Origin: Paenibacillus sp. NAIST15-1
GTDB lineage: Bacteria > Bacillota > Bacilli > Paenibacillales > Paenibacillaceae
Length of the DNA stretch: 64,000 nt
Assembly: GCF_001894745.1 (NCBI RefSeq)
Contig: NZ_BBYF01000013.1
Span: forward strand, 107,321 to 171,320
Reading direction: 5' to 3'
The first letter of the stretch is position 1. Every line of letters begins with the position of its first letter. The position numbers and the translations under genes were made by a program. This document shows positions 62,301 to 64,000 of the stretch, in pieces. The notes under the pieces are model-generated. The model had not been told where the DNA came from. It saw only the letters and a list, made by a program, of their open reading frames with translations, and ran no database searches.

Positions 62301-64000
62301 CTGGAATATGCGCTGCGAGCACTAATTGCCCGCCACGAATCGCTGCGCACTTCGTTTACTATCTTTGATGGTGAATCGGTACAGTTGGTTCAGGACGTGT
62401 TGAACTTCTCTGTGTCCTACGAGGAGGCTGAGGAAGAAAAGATTGAGGAGCATATTCATGCATTCCTCCGTCCGTTTGACCTAACCGAAGCGCCGCTGCT
62501 GCGTGCGACCGTCGTGTGTCTTGGAGAAGCGAGACATGTATTGCTGTTCGATATGCACCATATTATCTCAGACGGTACCTCAATCAGCGTTTTAATAGGC
62601 GAATTTGCGAAGCTTTACGCGGGAGAAGCGTTGGAGCCTCTTAAGCTGCAGTACAAAGATTACGCGGTATGGCAGCAGGAGCACTACATCTCTAGTCAGG
62701 GATACGGTCAGCTAGAAGCATACTGGTGGGCACAGTTTTCCGGCGAATTACCAATATTGAACCTGCCGGTTGATCACCCCCGTCCAGCCGTACGCAGCTT
62801 CAAAGGCGGCCGGGTGGACATAGAACTGAACGGCGATCTTACCTCCGCAATGCGTGAGCTGGCCCGTATGAGCAGCGCTACGGTCTATATGGTGCTGCTA
62901 GCTGCTTACAGCACGCTGCTGGCACGTCTTGGGGGGCAAGAAGAGGTCGTTGTCGGATCGCCGGTGGCGGGAAGACCGCATGCAGATTTGGAAGGCATGC
63001 TGGGGATGTTCGTTAATACATTAGCACTTCGGACGCAACCGTCTGGAGAGAAAAGCTTTGCGACCTATCTACAGGAAGTAAAGCAGACGGCACTCGATGC
63101 CTTTGAGCATGGAGACTATCCGTTTGAAGAACTGGTAGAACGGGTGATTCGGCAGCGCGACACGAGCCGCAATCCTCTCTTCGATGCGATGCTTGTTCTG
63201 CAAAACATGGATCAGGTGGAGTTTGATCTTCCAGGGCTTCAACTCACCTCGTATCCATTCGAGTCCAATGTGGCCAAGTTCGATCTGACGCTGTCGGTGA
63301 TCGAACACGAGAACGGTATGCGCTGCTCGTGGGAATTTGCCGACATGTTGTTTGAACGATCTACAATTGAACGCTGGGCTGGTCACTTTGTGGAGCTTTT
63401 GCGTCAGATTACCCTGAACCCGCAGGCGACATTGGGAAGCATCTGCCTCCTGACGGAAGTGGAACGGGAACACTTGCTGATGCAGTTCAATATGTCGAAG
63501 CCATTCAATAATGGAACGGATAATGCTGAATCGCTCCAGAGCATAGATATAACATTGCAAGCGATGTTCGAGAAGCAGGCGGCAAAGACGCCAGAGCGGT
63601 TGGCCGTTGCATGCGGTGGAGATGGCTTGACGTACCGTCAGCTCAACGAACGGGCGAACCAGTTGGCTCGAGTCTTGCGCCATCATGGGGCAGGGCCCGA
63701 AAGTCTTGTTGCTGTACAGTGTGAACGCTCCGTAAAAATGGCTATAGCACTGCTTGCCGTGCTGAAGTCAGGAGCAGCCTATTTGCCGATATCGCCACAG
63801 GATCCAGCGGAACGTGTACGATTTATTTTGGAGGACAGCGGCGCTACCCTGCTATTATCGAGCACAGCAGTGGATGATGTTTGTTGTCCGGTGCTAGGTT
63901 TGGACGATGACCATATAGAGTTGGAGTCGCCTGAAGATCTCCCGAGCACAGCGAATAGCAATAATTTGGCGTATGTAATCTATACATCAGGAACTACCGG
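35217..64000 (+). CDS. NRPS 3, giant lipopeptide synthetase (3' partial), at least nine modules
   Basis: Single open frame of 9,594 codons that runs off the right edge without a stop. I followed it from domain to domain and every core motif stays in the same frame. Order: starter C (HHVIADG, residue 144)-A-T(Ser1019); C(1199)-A-T(2057); C(2237)-A-T(3104); C(3284)-A-T(4150); C(4330)-A-T(5256); C(5437)-A-T(6308); C(6489)-A-T(7352)-E(7551); C(8021, HHILMDG)-A-T(8933); C(9114)-A cut off at SGTTG. The first C domain resembles the surfactin starter C domain (LTEAQRRVWYMELLSP, HQKYPYN), so the product should be N-acylated by a fatty acid. By-eye codes give Orn, ?, Val, Pro, Gly-like, basic-like, D-?, Gly-like, ?. 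Later modules and any thioesterase lie outside the window. The preceding gene is an IDO/PrnB-like heme protein. Confidence 0.96.
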   Translation, partial: MSNSNKSQLTVKNTWTLTEAQRRVWYMELLSPNTTVALLNSLLTLQGTIIEEKIIQAIHMLVSRHDSLQVRLRQIDGQEPQIYTALFEPFHVDVLDVRGEGEETWREIVDLRSRQPLILFDSPLFEFTLFRTGELEARLFLKIHHVIADGYSLNLLGNEIIHNYMSLLRNEELPLESAPSFTELLNSEAAYLDSSRFLKDKAYWDKEFSTLPPITSLSFSERASQTATSEASYSRHQLPSSLCTDIHEFCEKHQVSAFNLFVTALCLYLARLCGEEEVVLGTMYANRTSADQKMMVGMLVSTTPFRMRVDGSMSFADLLRRVKMKQGELIRHQKYPYNRIIPELRERFGFTGSLLPIFFNYHPMAWDTVPVDAPIQYDTMPLGNGHQDNELTVHIRENVKTGEMAIQIDYLTDLFAVEDIQRLFARLMHVLREGMAAPMEAVAQINVMPPEERSEILECFSAGQKCDWHPGGLLHEQFEEQAAKTPDRMAVLSEMVGKSLTYVQLNERANRLARTLRNLGIEMGHPVAIIGERSPEIVVGVLAVLKAGGAFVPLDCSLPPERLAYMLADSGAGILLTAASVSFAVPEDCVILNLQQDECYAGDAANLGVHCSPEQLAYLIYTSGTTGTPKGVMVEHHSWMQTAWAWRQEYKLQEMEVRLLQLASFSFDVFAGDLARVLPNGGVLVFCPNEARLQLPQLHRLIVEHGITLLESTPALLVPLMDYIYDHRLSTGKLELLILGSDRLAANDFLRLNRRFGSKMRILNSYGVTEACIDASYYELEQGGQLFNEEIVPIGKPLPHVKLYVLGAGGTLQPVGAAGELCIGGEGVAIGYLNRPELTSERFAEDPYAAGGRIYKTGDQARWMPDGNLEFLGRMDDQLSIRGFRVEPGEIEAHLMQFGDIREAVVANMSDAQGESVLCAYYTGGDIESQIAELRAFLSTKLPDYMVPVTYMKLDRLPLTPNGKVDRKSLPKPDAIASHKEYVRPTTGAEQQMALLWQEVLNKDVVGLHDNFFELGGHSLKAMTLLTRIHQEFQSEIGLRDIFQSTDLKTLTQAVTSAGERVYESLLPAAEQDHYPLSSAQKRLYVLHQLDEAGLGYNMPAAFQVAGHLDKERLEEAFQALIARHEALRTSFTVVDGEPMQQIHDAAAFALSYEETEQSRAEEKIQAFIRPFDLGTAPLLRAKVIHFGKERHLLLFDMHHIISDGISVQILTEEMASLYAGEDSAPLRLQYKDYAVWQQEYRQSQAYMNQKAYWQKELAGELPVLNLPADYPRPEMRSIEGGRADFELRGELAEGICKLAQESGSTVYMVLLAAYSTLLSRLSGQEEIIVGTPVAGRPHADLANILGMFVNTLALRTLPAGTKPFSAYLKEVRQTALSAFEHGDYPFEELVEQVVKQRDTSRNPIFDAMLVLQNSEQSMVQLPGLLLSTYPFDYIASKFDLTLTVTEEAEGFSFTWEYAASLFSRNTIERWTACFLELLRQAVASPHSRLDEYVLVSGQERKLLLEQFAGTKADYRSDATVLTLFEEQVARTPELPAVIFGDEELSYRELNERAEQLGAVLRAQGVGAETIAAVMIHRSCDMAVGLMAVLKAGGAYLPLDPQFPMDRIRYMLNDSCPKVLLTSIEYRSLAEEIIGNSSVIYFEDNEHPDRAAAFMKGRTVEPADLAYVIYTSGTTGNSKGVMIEHGSLANTLQWKANRYRFITGDKALMLNPFIFDSFVTHFFGPLVSGAAVVLLNDQDSKDPLAIRGVITKCRITHMQSPPSFYSALLESMNPDDWRTVRSAVLAGEAVGTALISRLKSMNANMELMNEYGPTENTVVTTAIELEPEKAVTIGRPIPNVRVYILTSQGQLTPLGVPGELCIAGSGVARGYLNRTQLTADKFTSDPFVPGERMYRTGDWARWLPDGRLEYLGRIDHQVKIRGNRIELQEIEAHLLTLPGIREAAVTVVGEAENIGLCAYFVADRDYPVKELRTALGKTLPSYMIPAYFIPMKQMPLTVNGKLDRRALPLPTGQLEKDSKYIAPRNPAEQEMAELWQEVLGISLLGVGDDFFERGGQSLKGAVLVARIQKQLQADISLRDLFQYPTVETLTDVIVSRKNKAFRGIGQAETREHYPLTSAQKRIYVLQQLEGAEVSYNMPAVLRMEGMLNRMLFEEILQQLVARHESLRTSFMMADGEPVQSVHEKVALTVDYCDVEEEQLHSMISEFIIPFDLSHAPLLRVKIVRAASHLHYVLLDMHHIISDGVSMDIFVKEFTSMYAGKELPPLKLQYKDYAVWYQEYVLSDSYREQEKYWLDHFAGELPVLQLPTDFARPALRSFAGDRVDFKLGKTLSEAVQKLALDKGVTVYMVFLAAYSTLLSRLSGDEEVIVGSPVAGRPHADLADMMGMFVNTLALRTFPSGQKTFAEYVEEIKQTALDAFDHGEYPFEELVDRVAIQRDMSRNPLFDAVFVLQNAENSLLDLPDLKIESCAFTDKQSKFDLTLMISKRADGYHGSLEFASALFTRETVERWSNHLTELLNHVTSEPDTTLGEARLLSGAAALNQLMTFSGLPVQKTTSQTTIHQRFEEIAVLYADRTAIMCGERHFTYAELRLQANLVAAMLRREGIQPRSAVAIMAERSIEFVVAVLGILQAGGVYVPLDPDAPEERHLYILGDCGAEFLLAVQEFKAPVSYQGTVITLDGGVLLDEALTAQEDLKRLGLEEAHDSDSDYPAYILYTSGTTGRPKGVLVTHGNVLNLVNNDGYVPFHAHHRFAQTGSVSFDAVTFEIFGALLHGGSLHPVERDVLLDAHRMGPFLKDHGITVMFLTTSLFHHLADEDAGLFTGVEHLIMGGEVLSPKHAFAVKEACPGLTIWNGYGPTENTTFSTAFAVMGENGKRNIPIGRPIKGTTAYVLSAQGQLLPVGVPGELCLGGAGVAAGYWNLPELTQEKFVPDPWIEGGRMYKTGDLVRWLPDGTLEYLGRIDQQVKIRGYRIELSEIEARMLLHDDIRQAAVVTWEERTGSEALCAYYVGSKRLEPTELRHHLSIALPEYMVPAHFVHLLELPLTRNGKLDRKALPEPVEDMARASKYTAPRTVTEAKLAELWQEVLHVSQVGIHDNFFELGGHSLRAMILVSRIHQSMGSPIAIRDVFRYPTVEAMALTVDGMAEITHEGLQSVGEREYYPLSSAQRRLYVLQQLEGAERSYNMPASLLLNGQLNVARLESAIQELTIRHEVLRTRFDFVNGEPVQIIGPEADFSLSFRDVEEDQLQEIIQNFIRPFNLEQAPLLRIQLIKLADTRHLLLFDMHHIISDGTSMEIFIKELTSLYMGESLPPLSLQYKDYAVWQNAQEHSEAYNLHKEYWLEQLEGELPVLSLPYDFVRPPVQSFAGSHLDFWIDAELTDKLRKLAQNTGTTLFMVLLSAYSAFLSRISGQEDLIVGTPIAGRPHADLSNILGMFVNTLAIRSTPSREKTFAEYLEEVKQISIAAFEHAEYPFEELVEQVVQQRDVSRNPIFDVMFALQNMEQSELQMQGVEVSPFELENPTAKFDLSLFVSEWGNQLHCSLEYATALFERDTIGRWQQNFIQLLRHAVDEPGIALGKVNLLSEQERNKLSSWHVGSSMEIPDATIHQLFGEQAVKTPYGIALVCGETMVTYQELDQRSDRISLALQHRNIGEGSIVGIMAGRSPHMIIGLLGILKTGAAFLPIDPSYPEERIAYMLEDSQAACLLIDSERMAQSFAYDGTMLIMSELLSENDEIRRSVHESTEVSLGEENGLPIYVIYTSGTTGNPKGVILNHRNLINLVLYQHKHTDIPFHKNVLQYASYSFDVSYQEIFTTLLAGGTLHVVDEEMRRDPVALFRYIEDQDIETIYLPASFVKFAWNDPTYEFAWPSSVRHIITAGEALVVGKSLQRYLGGRGVTLHNHYGPSETHVATTYTVTPNDIGTKLPPIGRPISNSSVYILDPLGCPQPIGVAGELCIGGACVGEGYLKQPERTREKFITNPFSSGERMYKTGDLARWLADGNIEYLGRMDHQVKIRGYRIELGEIENRLLGIKEVREAAVVVHRDEDGNNELCAYIAGEREFSSAELREALGAVMPDYMIPTFFVQLEKLPVTRNGKVDRQLLPKPDGAKVGKDYQAPRTNMETKLALLWQEVLGVERVGVHDNFFELGGHSLRAMTLASRIRQAFDVEVPLRLFFQAPTVEGLAAAMEALTCHTYEELLPVEKQAYYPLSSAQKRLYLLQQLEGVGLSYNMPVALQLEGALDKVRLETALQAMVSRHESLRTSFIVVNGDPVQRVEDDPVLRVIYKEFEGAAVEKQIQAFLRPFDLSEAPLLRAAVIRLGEEQHLLLFDMHHIISDGTSMNIFIEEFMKLYAGEQLEPLRLQYKDYAVWQQKYAQMPSYREVEAYWLEQFAGELPVLNLPVDHSRHALRSFEGGQVDFELGDGLASSLHELARANGATLYMVLLAAYSTLLSRLSGQEEIIIGSPVAGRPHSDLEGMLGMFANTLALRMYPVADKSFAVYLQEVKQTALGAFEHGNYPFEELVEQVVRRRDTSRNPIFDAMLVLQNTEQVELELPGLRLSSYPFDYNAAKFDVTLSVREHEEGMRCSLEYSSMLFDRETIERWANHFTELLRQVSANPQVRLNSAGLLAAAEQEQLMVQFNNSKVPIPVEASIPSLFERQAAKTPDRPAVVYAYQRLTYRELEEQANRIAQWLQAHGVVEEERVGVLMNRSPQLIAGLLGILKAGAAYVPIDPILPKERMEGMIRDSGMRVMLTDSVQLGSVTVMQATSLRDVLCLDDGLTKEMVGLLGMMEHVNQARGFDGVHECDDKCDNQGDHEGVNIGDNTSVGGEAIPISFSEELAGYSSAPVGVEIKPSNSAYVIYTSGTTGMPKGVVVEHRNVVNFISGMIRELPYVAHDAMLCLTTVSFDIFAAESWVPLSCGMQIVLASEDAQQDPAVLAELLAQHPVQMMQLTPSRLMLLLGDKRCTAKLRSIKTLLVGGEAFPSTLYEQVRKHSDAELYNMYGPTETTVWSTFDHLGEDERISIGRPMANTQVYVLNEALQPQPIGVAGELCIGGAGVARGYWARPELTAEKFVDSPFVSGAGERLYRTGDLARWLPDGRLEHLGRIDHQVKIRGYRIELGEIEASLLRIPGVNEAVVTVVEANDTKENAQELCAYVTGGQPLAAAELRAALAASLPSYMMPSLFVQLDELPLTPNGKVDRRALPKPSGIAGSGVAADYTAPRTNAEAELAQLWQEVLGVERVGIYDDFFELGGHSLKAMMLVSRIHQALGTEMPLRQLFLTPTVAGIASVLDVTACRTGYQALAPADERVQYPLSSAQKRLYVLQQLEGAELSYNMPVALWLEGQLNRKRLEAALHGLIARHESLRTSFAVVDGEPVQRIQENWSFSVAYEKAREEEIEESIRAFVRPFNLSEAPLMRASVVSLEEARHVLLFDMHHIISDGTSINILIDEFAKLYAGKALAPLKLQYKDYAAWQQEHFADSQVYGQLESYWVEQFAGEIPVLSLPADHPRPAVRSFEGGRVDVELDDELSSAVRELARTSGTTVYMVLLAAYSTLLARLGGQEEVVVGSPVAGRPHADLDGMLGMFVNTLALRMYPSGEKCFAAYLQEVKQTAIDAFEHGDYPFEELVERVVRQRDAGRNPLFDAMLVLQNMDQAQLELPDLQLAPYVMKNTVAKFDVTLIVSEQGEGFTCSWEYSSAIFTEDTIKRWAEHFAELLRHVVKQPETALGVVSLLTAAQERQLMQEFNPARIEPAGSKTMLELFEEQVLLNPNRTAVIYDNRNWSYAELNDLAGLYAQVLKQHGAGPEEIVGVLVSRSVWMVVSVLAVWKSGAAYLPLDANYPTERIAYMLEECGARLLLAERECGEAWGADYDVVYLENDAPAAAEGTSQQLPEPGDLAYVIFTSGTTGKPKGVMIEHGHVIERIFAWKQVYSLDSEEVRLLQMASFSFDVFVEDMARTLPFGGTMVICPSELRLQPAAIAGLIRTHAITLLNSTPSLVMTIMKYIDERKIDIPSLRLLILGGDRCLNPDFHWLLQRFGHGMRIINCYGVTEATVDSSFYEWTGDPKQYPLTTSGNVPIGKPFPNVRLYVVNPQNELLQPIGVYGELYVGGAGVGRGYINRPRLSEEKFIPSSFVEGERLYKTGDLVRWLPNGSLEFAGRNDHQVKIRGYRIELGEIEQHLAELEGVADSAVVACELKQGEFELCAYVVANQAIEMTSLRKALSARLPGFMVPAHFVRLEELPLTPNGKVDRRALPKPSGIEGSGTAVDYTAPRTDAEAKLTQLWQEVLGVERVGIHDDFFELGGHSLKAMTLVSRIHQVLGAELPLSQLFLSPTVEGVAAALKTAAGSKEYQALQPIGKRAYYPLSSAQKRLYVLQQLEGAELSYNMPVALRLEGELDQVRLETALQALVSRHESLRTSFAVMDGEPVQMVSDQVKWGVSYKEAHEEGIEELIRTFLRPFDLAESPLLRATVVRLGNANHVLLFDMHHIISDGTSISILVNEFGKLYAGEMLAPLKLQYKDYAAWQQEYYADSEAYEELEAYWVEKLSGELPVLNLPVDKPRPAVRSFEGGRVDVELDGELASAVRELARASGTTVYMILLAAYSVLLGRLGGQEEVVVGSPVAGRPHADLEGMLGMFVNTLALRTQPSGEKSFTTYLQEVKQTALEAFEHGDYPFEELVERVVRQRDTSRNPLFDAMLVLQNMDQAELALPGLQLTSYPFESNVAKFDLTLSVSEQENGMRCSWEYAAMLFDRSTIERWAGHFAELLRQITLDPQATLGSIGLLTAAEQEHLLMQFNEYEMKSFKQGNGTIAELSRDIEMILHEMFEEQAEKTPERLAVVCGEAGLTYRELNERANQLARVLRHHGAGPESLVAVQCERSVKMAIALLAVLKSGAAYLPISPQDPAERVRFILEDSGATLLLSSTAVDDVCCPVLGLDDDHIELESPEDLPSTANSNNLAYVIYTSGTTGQPKGVMVEHGSIVHTLRWKAATYNFDGGRVLHASPFVFDAFISHFFGPLVAGATVVMLGDEELSDPAVIIRTLVEQKITHAQFPTGLLAALFEMIAPEQLATVRSVVTGGEKIGAALIEKMLSYGHIEFVSEYGPTENSVVTAALPVSNPRQSHTLGRAIGQTKMYVLGANGQLQPIGVPGELCISGPGLARGYLNQLELTAERFIASPFAAGERIYRTGDLARWLPDGNLEYMGRIDGQVKIRGYRIEPGEIEAELLRSAQVSEAVVAALPDASGNLQLCAYVVGGELDPSELRSLLSSTLPAYMVPSTFVRLEQLPVTTNGKIDLKALPKPDTVMAHTLYAAPRTPEEQALVSVWQQVLGVPRIGIHDSFFDLGGDSIKAIQAMSRLMQAGYKLEMKDLFRYLTAAQLSEYIAPVSRIAEQGQVRGSVPLTPIQHWFAERDLVDAHHFNQAVMLYREERFEVEALHLAMKRITEHHDALRMVFTPAADGSYAAWNRAVNEGECYGLEVFDFREKDRQMHDWQDPDLQEEQAEPSWSRLVEAKARELHASISLETGPLVKLGLFQCGDGDHLLIVIHHLVIDGISWRILLEDFATAYEQVVQGQDIRLPLKTDSFQAWAQQLEAYASSLAVETDYEYWNQLKNVSLAPLPKDNELGGDKIENSAALTLQWSRSETQQLLTQANRAYGTEINDLLLTALGMAIQEWTGIDQVAVMLEGHGRETILPDVDVSRTVGWFTSAYPVMLDMKEGLDLPMRIKLVKETLRSIPHKGVGYGILRYLASAKIQALDPEISFNYLGQFDQDLQSNALQISPLSSGDAVSHRQKRAATLDFNGMIAGGALTLNVSYSAEQYRKKTIQQLGKRLKHHLQEVIRHCAAKECAELTPSDVMQRGMTIEELEALIQRNRRIGDVENVYALTPMQQGMLFHSRLDPQAGAYVNQMLISLQGELDLIALERSWNMVIQRHAVLRTSVDSGWHDQPLQVVYRSRALKIEYLDLTMKSAAEQEQELALLKEEDRRKGFAVEADGLMRVAVVRTGLELHQLLWSFHHILMDGWCLPLVVKEVLEVYAALYKGEEPQLPRVSEYSEYIRWLSEQDAQTASNYWTDLLSGFDQSAELPRHQRQTQGYEARRVTCSLDRKRTEQISQAAREQGVTVNTLLQTAWGLLLHQYSGTSDAVFGSVVSGRPANLPGVEGMIGLFINTIPVRVKCEPGDTVAQVVQRIQEQALASQAYDYYPLHEIQAQSSKNRELFHHILVFENYPVEEQAGALGDAAGLNITGVQAEEQTNYDLNVMILPGEEMTLHFDYNAQVYEQDGMERLQRHLVQIAEQIAADSSILVQELELLTAAEREQLLVQFNDTQAAIPEEASIPSLFERQAAQTPDRSAVMCADQRLTYRELEEQANRIAQWLQAHGVTEEKRVGVLMNRSPQLIAGLLGILKAGAAYVPIDPILPQERMETIIRDSEIRVMLTDSSQLEIVTGLHDVSLYHVLCLDDVLQDVVNDVRAEEMVGVTGSANQAEGHKGDQNGDKTSVSNEATSFSFAEDLAAYTSAPVGGEIKPSGSAYVIYTSGTTGLPKGVVVEHRNMVNFISGMIRELPFGMHDTMLCITTVSFDIFAAESWVPLSCGMQIVLASEEAQQDPAKLAELLDQHPVQMMQMTPSRLMLLLGDKRSAARLRSVKTLLVGGEAFPYTLYGQLKEYTDAEIYNMYGPTETTVWSTFDRLAGDERISIGRPMANTQVYVLNEALQPQPIGVAGELYIGGTGVARGYWARPELTSEKFMDNPFVAGERIYRTGDLARRLPDGRLEHLGRIDHQVKIRGYRIELSEIEASMLRIPGISEAVVTVVETKEHKDHAQELCAYVTSGHMLSTAEIRAALAESLPAYMIPSYFVQLEELPLTPNGKVDRRALPKPSVIKGSGAAAEYTAPRTNAEAKLAQLWQEVLGVEHVGIHDNFFELGGHSLKAMTLVARIHQALGAELPLRQMFLSPTVEGLAAALEAVDGSVIYQALAPAGERAHYPLSSAQKRLYVLQQLEGAELSYNMPVALRLEGELDRVQLEYALRALIARHESLRTSFTIFDGESVQLVQDVLNFSVSYEEAEEEKIEEHIHAFLRPFDLTEAPLLRATVVCLGEARHVLLFDMHHIISDGTSISVLIGEFAKLYAGEALEPLKLQYKDYAVWQQEHYISSQGYGQLEAYWWAQFSGELPILNLPVDHPRPAVRSFKGGRVDIELNGDLTSAMRELARMSSATVYMVLLAAYSTLLARLGGQEEVVVGSPVAGRPHADLEGMLGMFVNTLALRTQPSGEKSFATYLQEVKQTALDAFEHGDYPFEELVERVIRQRDTSRNPLFDAMLVLQNMDQVEFDLPGLQLTSYPFESNVAKFDLTLSVIEHENGMRCSWEFADMLFERSTIERWAGHFVELLRQITLNPQATLGSICLLTEVEREHLLMQFNMSKPFNNGTDNAESLQSIDITLQAMFEKQAAKTPERLAVACGGDGLTYRQLNERANQLARVLRHHGAGPESLVAVQCERSVKMAIALLAVLKSGAAYLPISPQDPAERVRFILEDSGATLLLSSTAVDDVCCPVLGLDDDHIELESPEDLPSTANSNNLAYVIYTSGTT
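38430..41505 (+). other. NRPS 3 module 2: C-A(unresolved)-T
   Basis: HHIISDG is at 38811-38831. The pocket reads D-S-T-Q-V-A-E-V-V. It is related to the module 7 pocket, and its E-V-(V/A) end recalls some Tyr codes, but I do not recognise it. The carrier motif is unusual, FFERGGQSL instead of FFELGGHSL, with the attachment serine (41385-41387) kept. Confidence 0.75.
41545..44645 (+). other. NRPS 3 module 3: C-A(Val-like)-T
   Basis: HHIISDG is at 41925-41945. The pocket D-A-F-F-I-G-G-T-F differs in one residue from the standard Val code DAFWIGGTFK, so Val is likely and Ile possible. The carrier serine is at 44526-44528. Confidence 0.83.
44685..47785 (+). other. NRPS 3 module 4: C-A(Pro-like)-T
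   Basis: HHIISDG is at 45066-45086. The pocket D-V-Q-Y-I-A-H-V-A differs at two positions from the Pro pockets in NRPS 1 and 2. The surrounding [10 protein letters not shown] is shared with them. The carrier serine is at 47664-47666. Confidence 0.8.
47820..51090 (+). other. NRPS 3 module 5: C-A(Gly-like)-T with an inserted acidic loop
   Basis: HHIISDG is at 48204-48224. The pocket D-I-A-Q-L-G-M-V-W is nearest to the Gly code DILQLGLIWK. About 60 extra residues before the SGTTG core include H4803-x-C4805-x3-C4809-x5-H4815 amid Asp, Asn and Gly. The carrier serine is at 50982-50984. Confidence 0.75.
51150..54250 (+). other. NRPS 3 module 6: C-A(basic-type?)-T
   Basis: HHIISDG is at 51525-51545. 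The pocket D-V-E-N-I-G-C-V-D is not a code I know. The NCYGVTEATVD segment with Asp at 331 groups with the Orn/Dab-type domains of module 1 and NRPS 1 module a, so a diamino acid is a reasonable guess. The carrier serine is at 54138-54140. Confidence 0.72.
54300..58790 (+). other. NRPS 3 module 7: C-A(unresolved)-T-E
   Basis: HHIISDG is at 54681-54701. The pocket D-A-S-Q-V-G-E-V-V is eight of ten to a Tyr code of the iturin/fengycin type as I remember it; weak. The A domain ends GKIDLKAL. The carrier has FFDLGGDS (Ser 57270-57272), the E-associated form. The E domain has HHLVIDG at 57867-57887. This is the only epimerized position in view. Confidence 0.8.
55785..56134 (+). repeat. Near-identical A-domain tract, copy 1 (module 7)
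   Basis: 350 bases match 63651-64000 with one difference seen (G versus A in the codon after AAG, AAGTCG/AAGTCA). The wider T-C-A blocks also correspond at an offset of about 7870 bases with lower identity. Confidence 0.9.
58870..62130 (+). other. NRPS 3 module 8: C(DCL)-A(Gly-like)-T with an inserted loop
   Basis: The C domain has HHILMDG (59277-59297), matching the upstream E domain. The adenylation pocket is the same as in module 5 (D-I-A-Q-L-G-M-V-W). It carries a shorter version of the pre-SGTTG insertion (EGHKGDQNGDKTSV). The carrier serine is at 62013-62015. Confidence 0.78.
62180..64000 (+). other. NRPS 3 module 9 (partial): C-A
   Basis: HHIISDG is at 62556-62576. The adenylation domain starts near 63558 and is cut at YTSGTTG, before the specificity pocket. 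From 63651 it is a near-exact copy of module 7 (55785 on), so the same substrate as module 7 is likely unless the copy ends before the pocket. Confidence 0.8.
63651..64000 (+). repeat. Near-identical A-domain tract, copy 2 (module 9)
   Basis: Partner of 55785-56134. The match is still unbroken at the window edge, so the full length of the copied tract is unknown. Confidence 0.9.

Overview
The window looks like a Gram-positive, low-to-mid-GC Firmicute, most probably Paenibacillus or a close relative. The reasons are strong AGGAGG-type ribosome binding sites, a B. subtilis-style GlpP-controlled glycerol regulon, and giant multimodular peptide synthetases with ornithine, D-serine, valine/isoleucine and proline adenylation domains of the Bacillus/Paenibacillus lipopeptide type. 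Every gene I can support is on the + strand. The genus is inferred from gene style; no 16S or other marker is present.

Region 1 (1-28459) is the end of a non-ribosomal peptide cluster. NRPS 1 is cut by the left window edge and holds A(partial)-T-E / C-A-T-E / C-A-T / C-A-T / C. NRPS 2 starts with a headless C fragment, then A-T / C-A-T / C-A-T-TE. By-eye specificity codes give ...D-Orn(or Dab)-D-Ser-Ile-Pro-(Ile/Val)-Pro-Ile, released by the single thioesterase. A degenerate 17-bp tandem repeat array (24510-24715) follows, then two overlapping ABC exporter half-transporter genes that probably export the peptide, closed by a clear intrinsic terminator (28498-28530).

Region 2 (28460-33757) is a housekeeping glycerol locus, glpP-glpF-glpK-glpD. 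It has a near-perfect promoter with an overlapping cre-like site ahead of glpF. Terminator-like leaders precede glpF and glpD, as expected for GlpP antitermination.

Region 3 (33877-64000) starts a second peptide cluster. A 358-codon heme enzyme of the indoleamine 2,3-dioxygenase/PrnB superfamily is followed by NRPS 3, a single unbroken frame from about 35217 to the right edge (9,594 codons in view, no stop seen). It has a lipoinitiating starter C domain and nine modules, the ninth cut off: Cs-A-T / C-A-T x5 / C-A-T-E / C-A-T / C-A... Predicted order is fatty acyl-Orn-X-Val-Pro-Gly?-basic?-D-X-Gly?-X..., with several substrates not securely read. Internal duplication is obvious: modules 7 and 9 share an A-domain tract with one mismatch in 350 bp, and the two Pro modules of NRPS 1 and NRPS 2 are nearly identical over about 1.6 kb.
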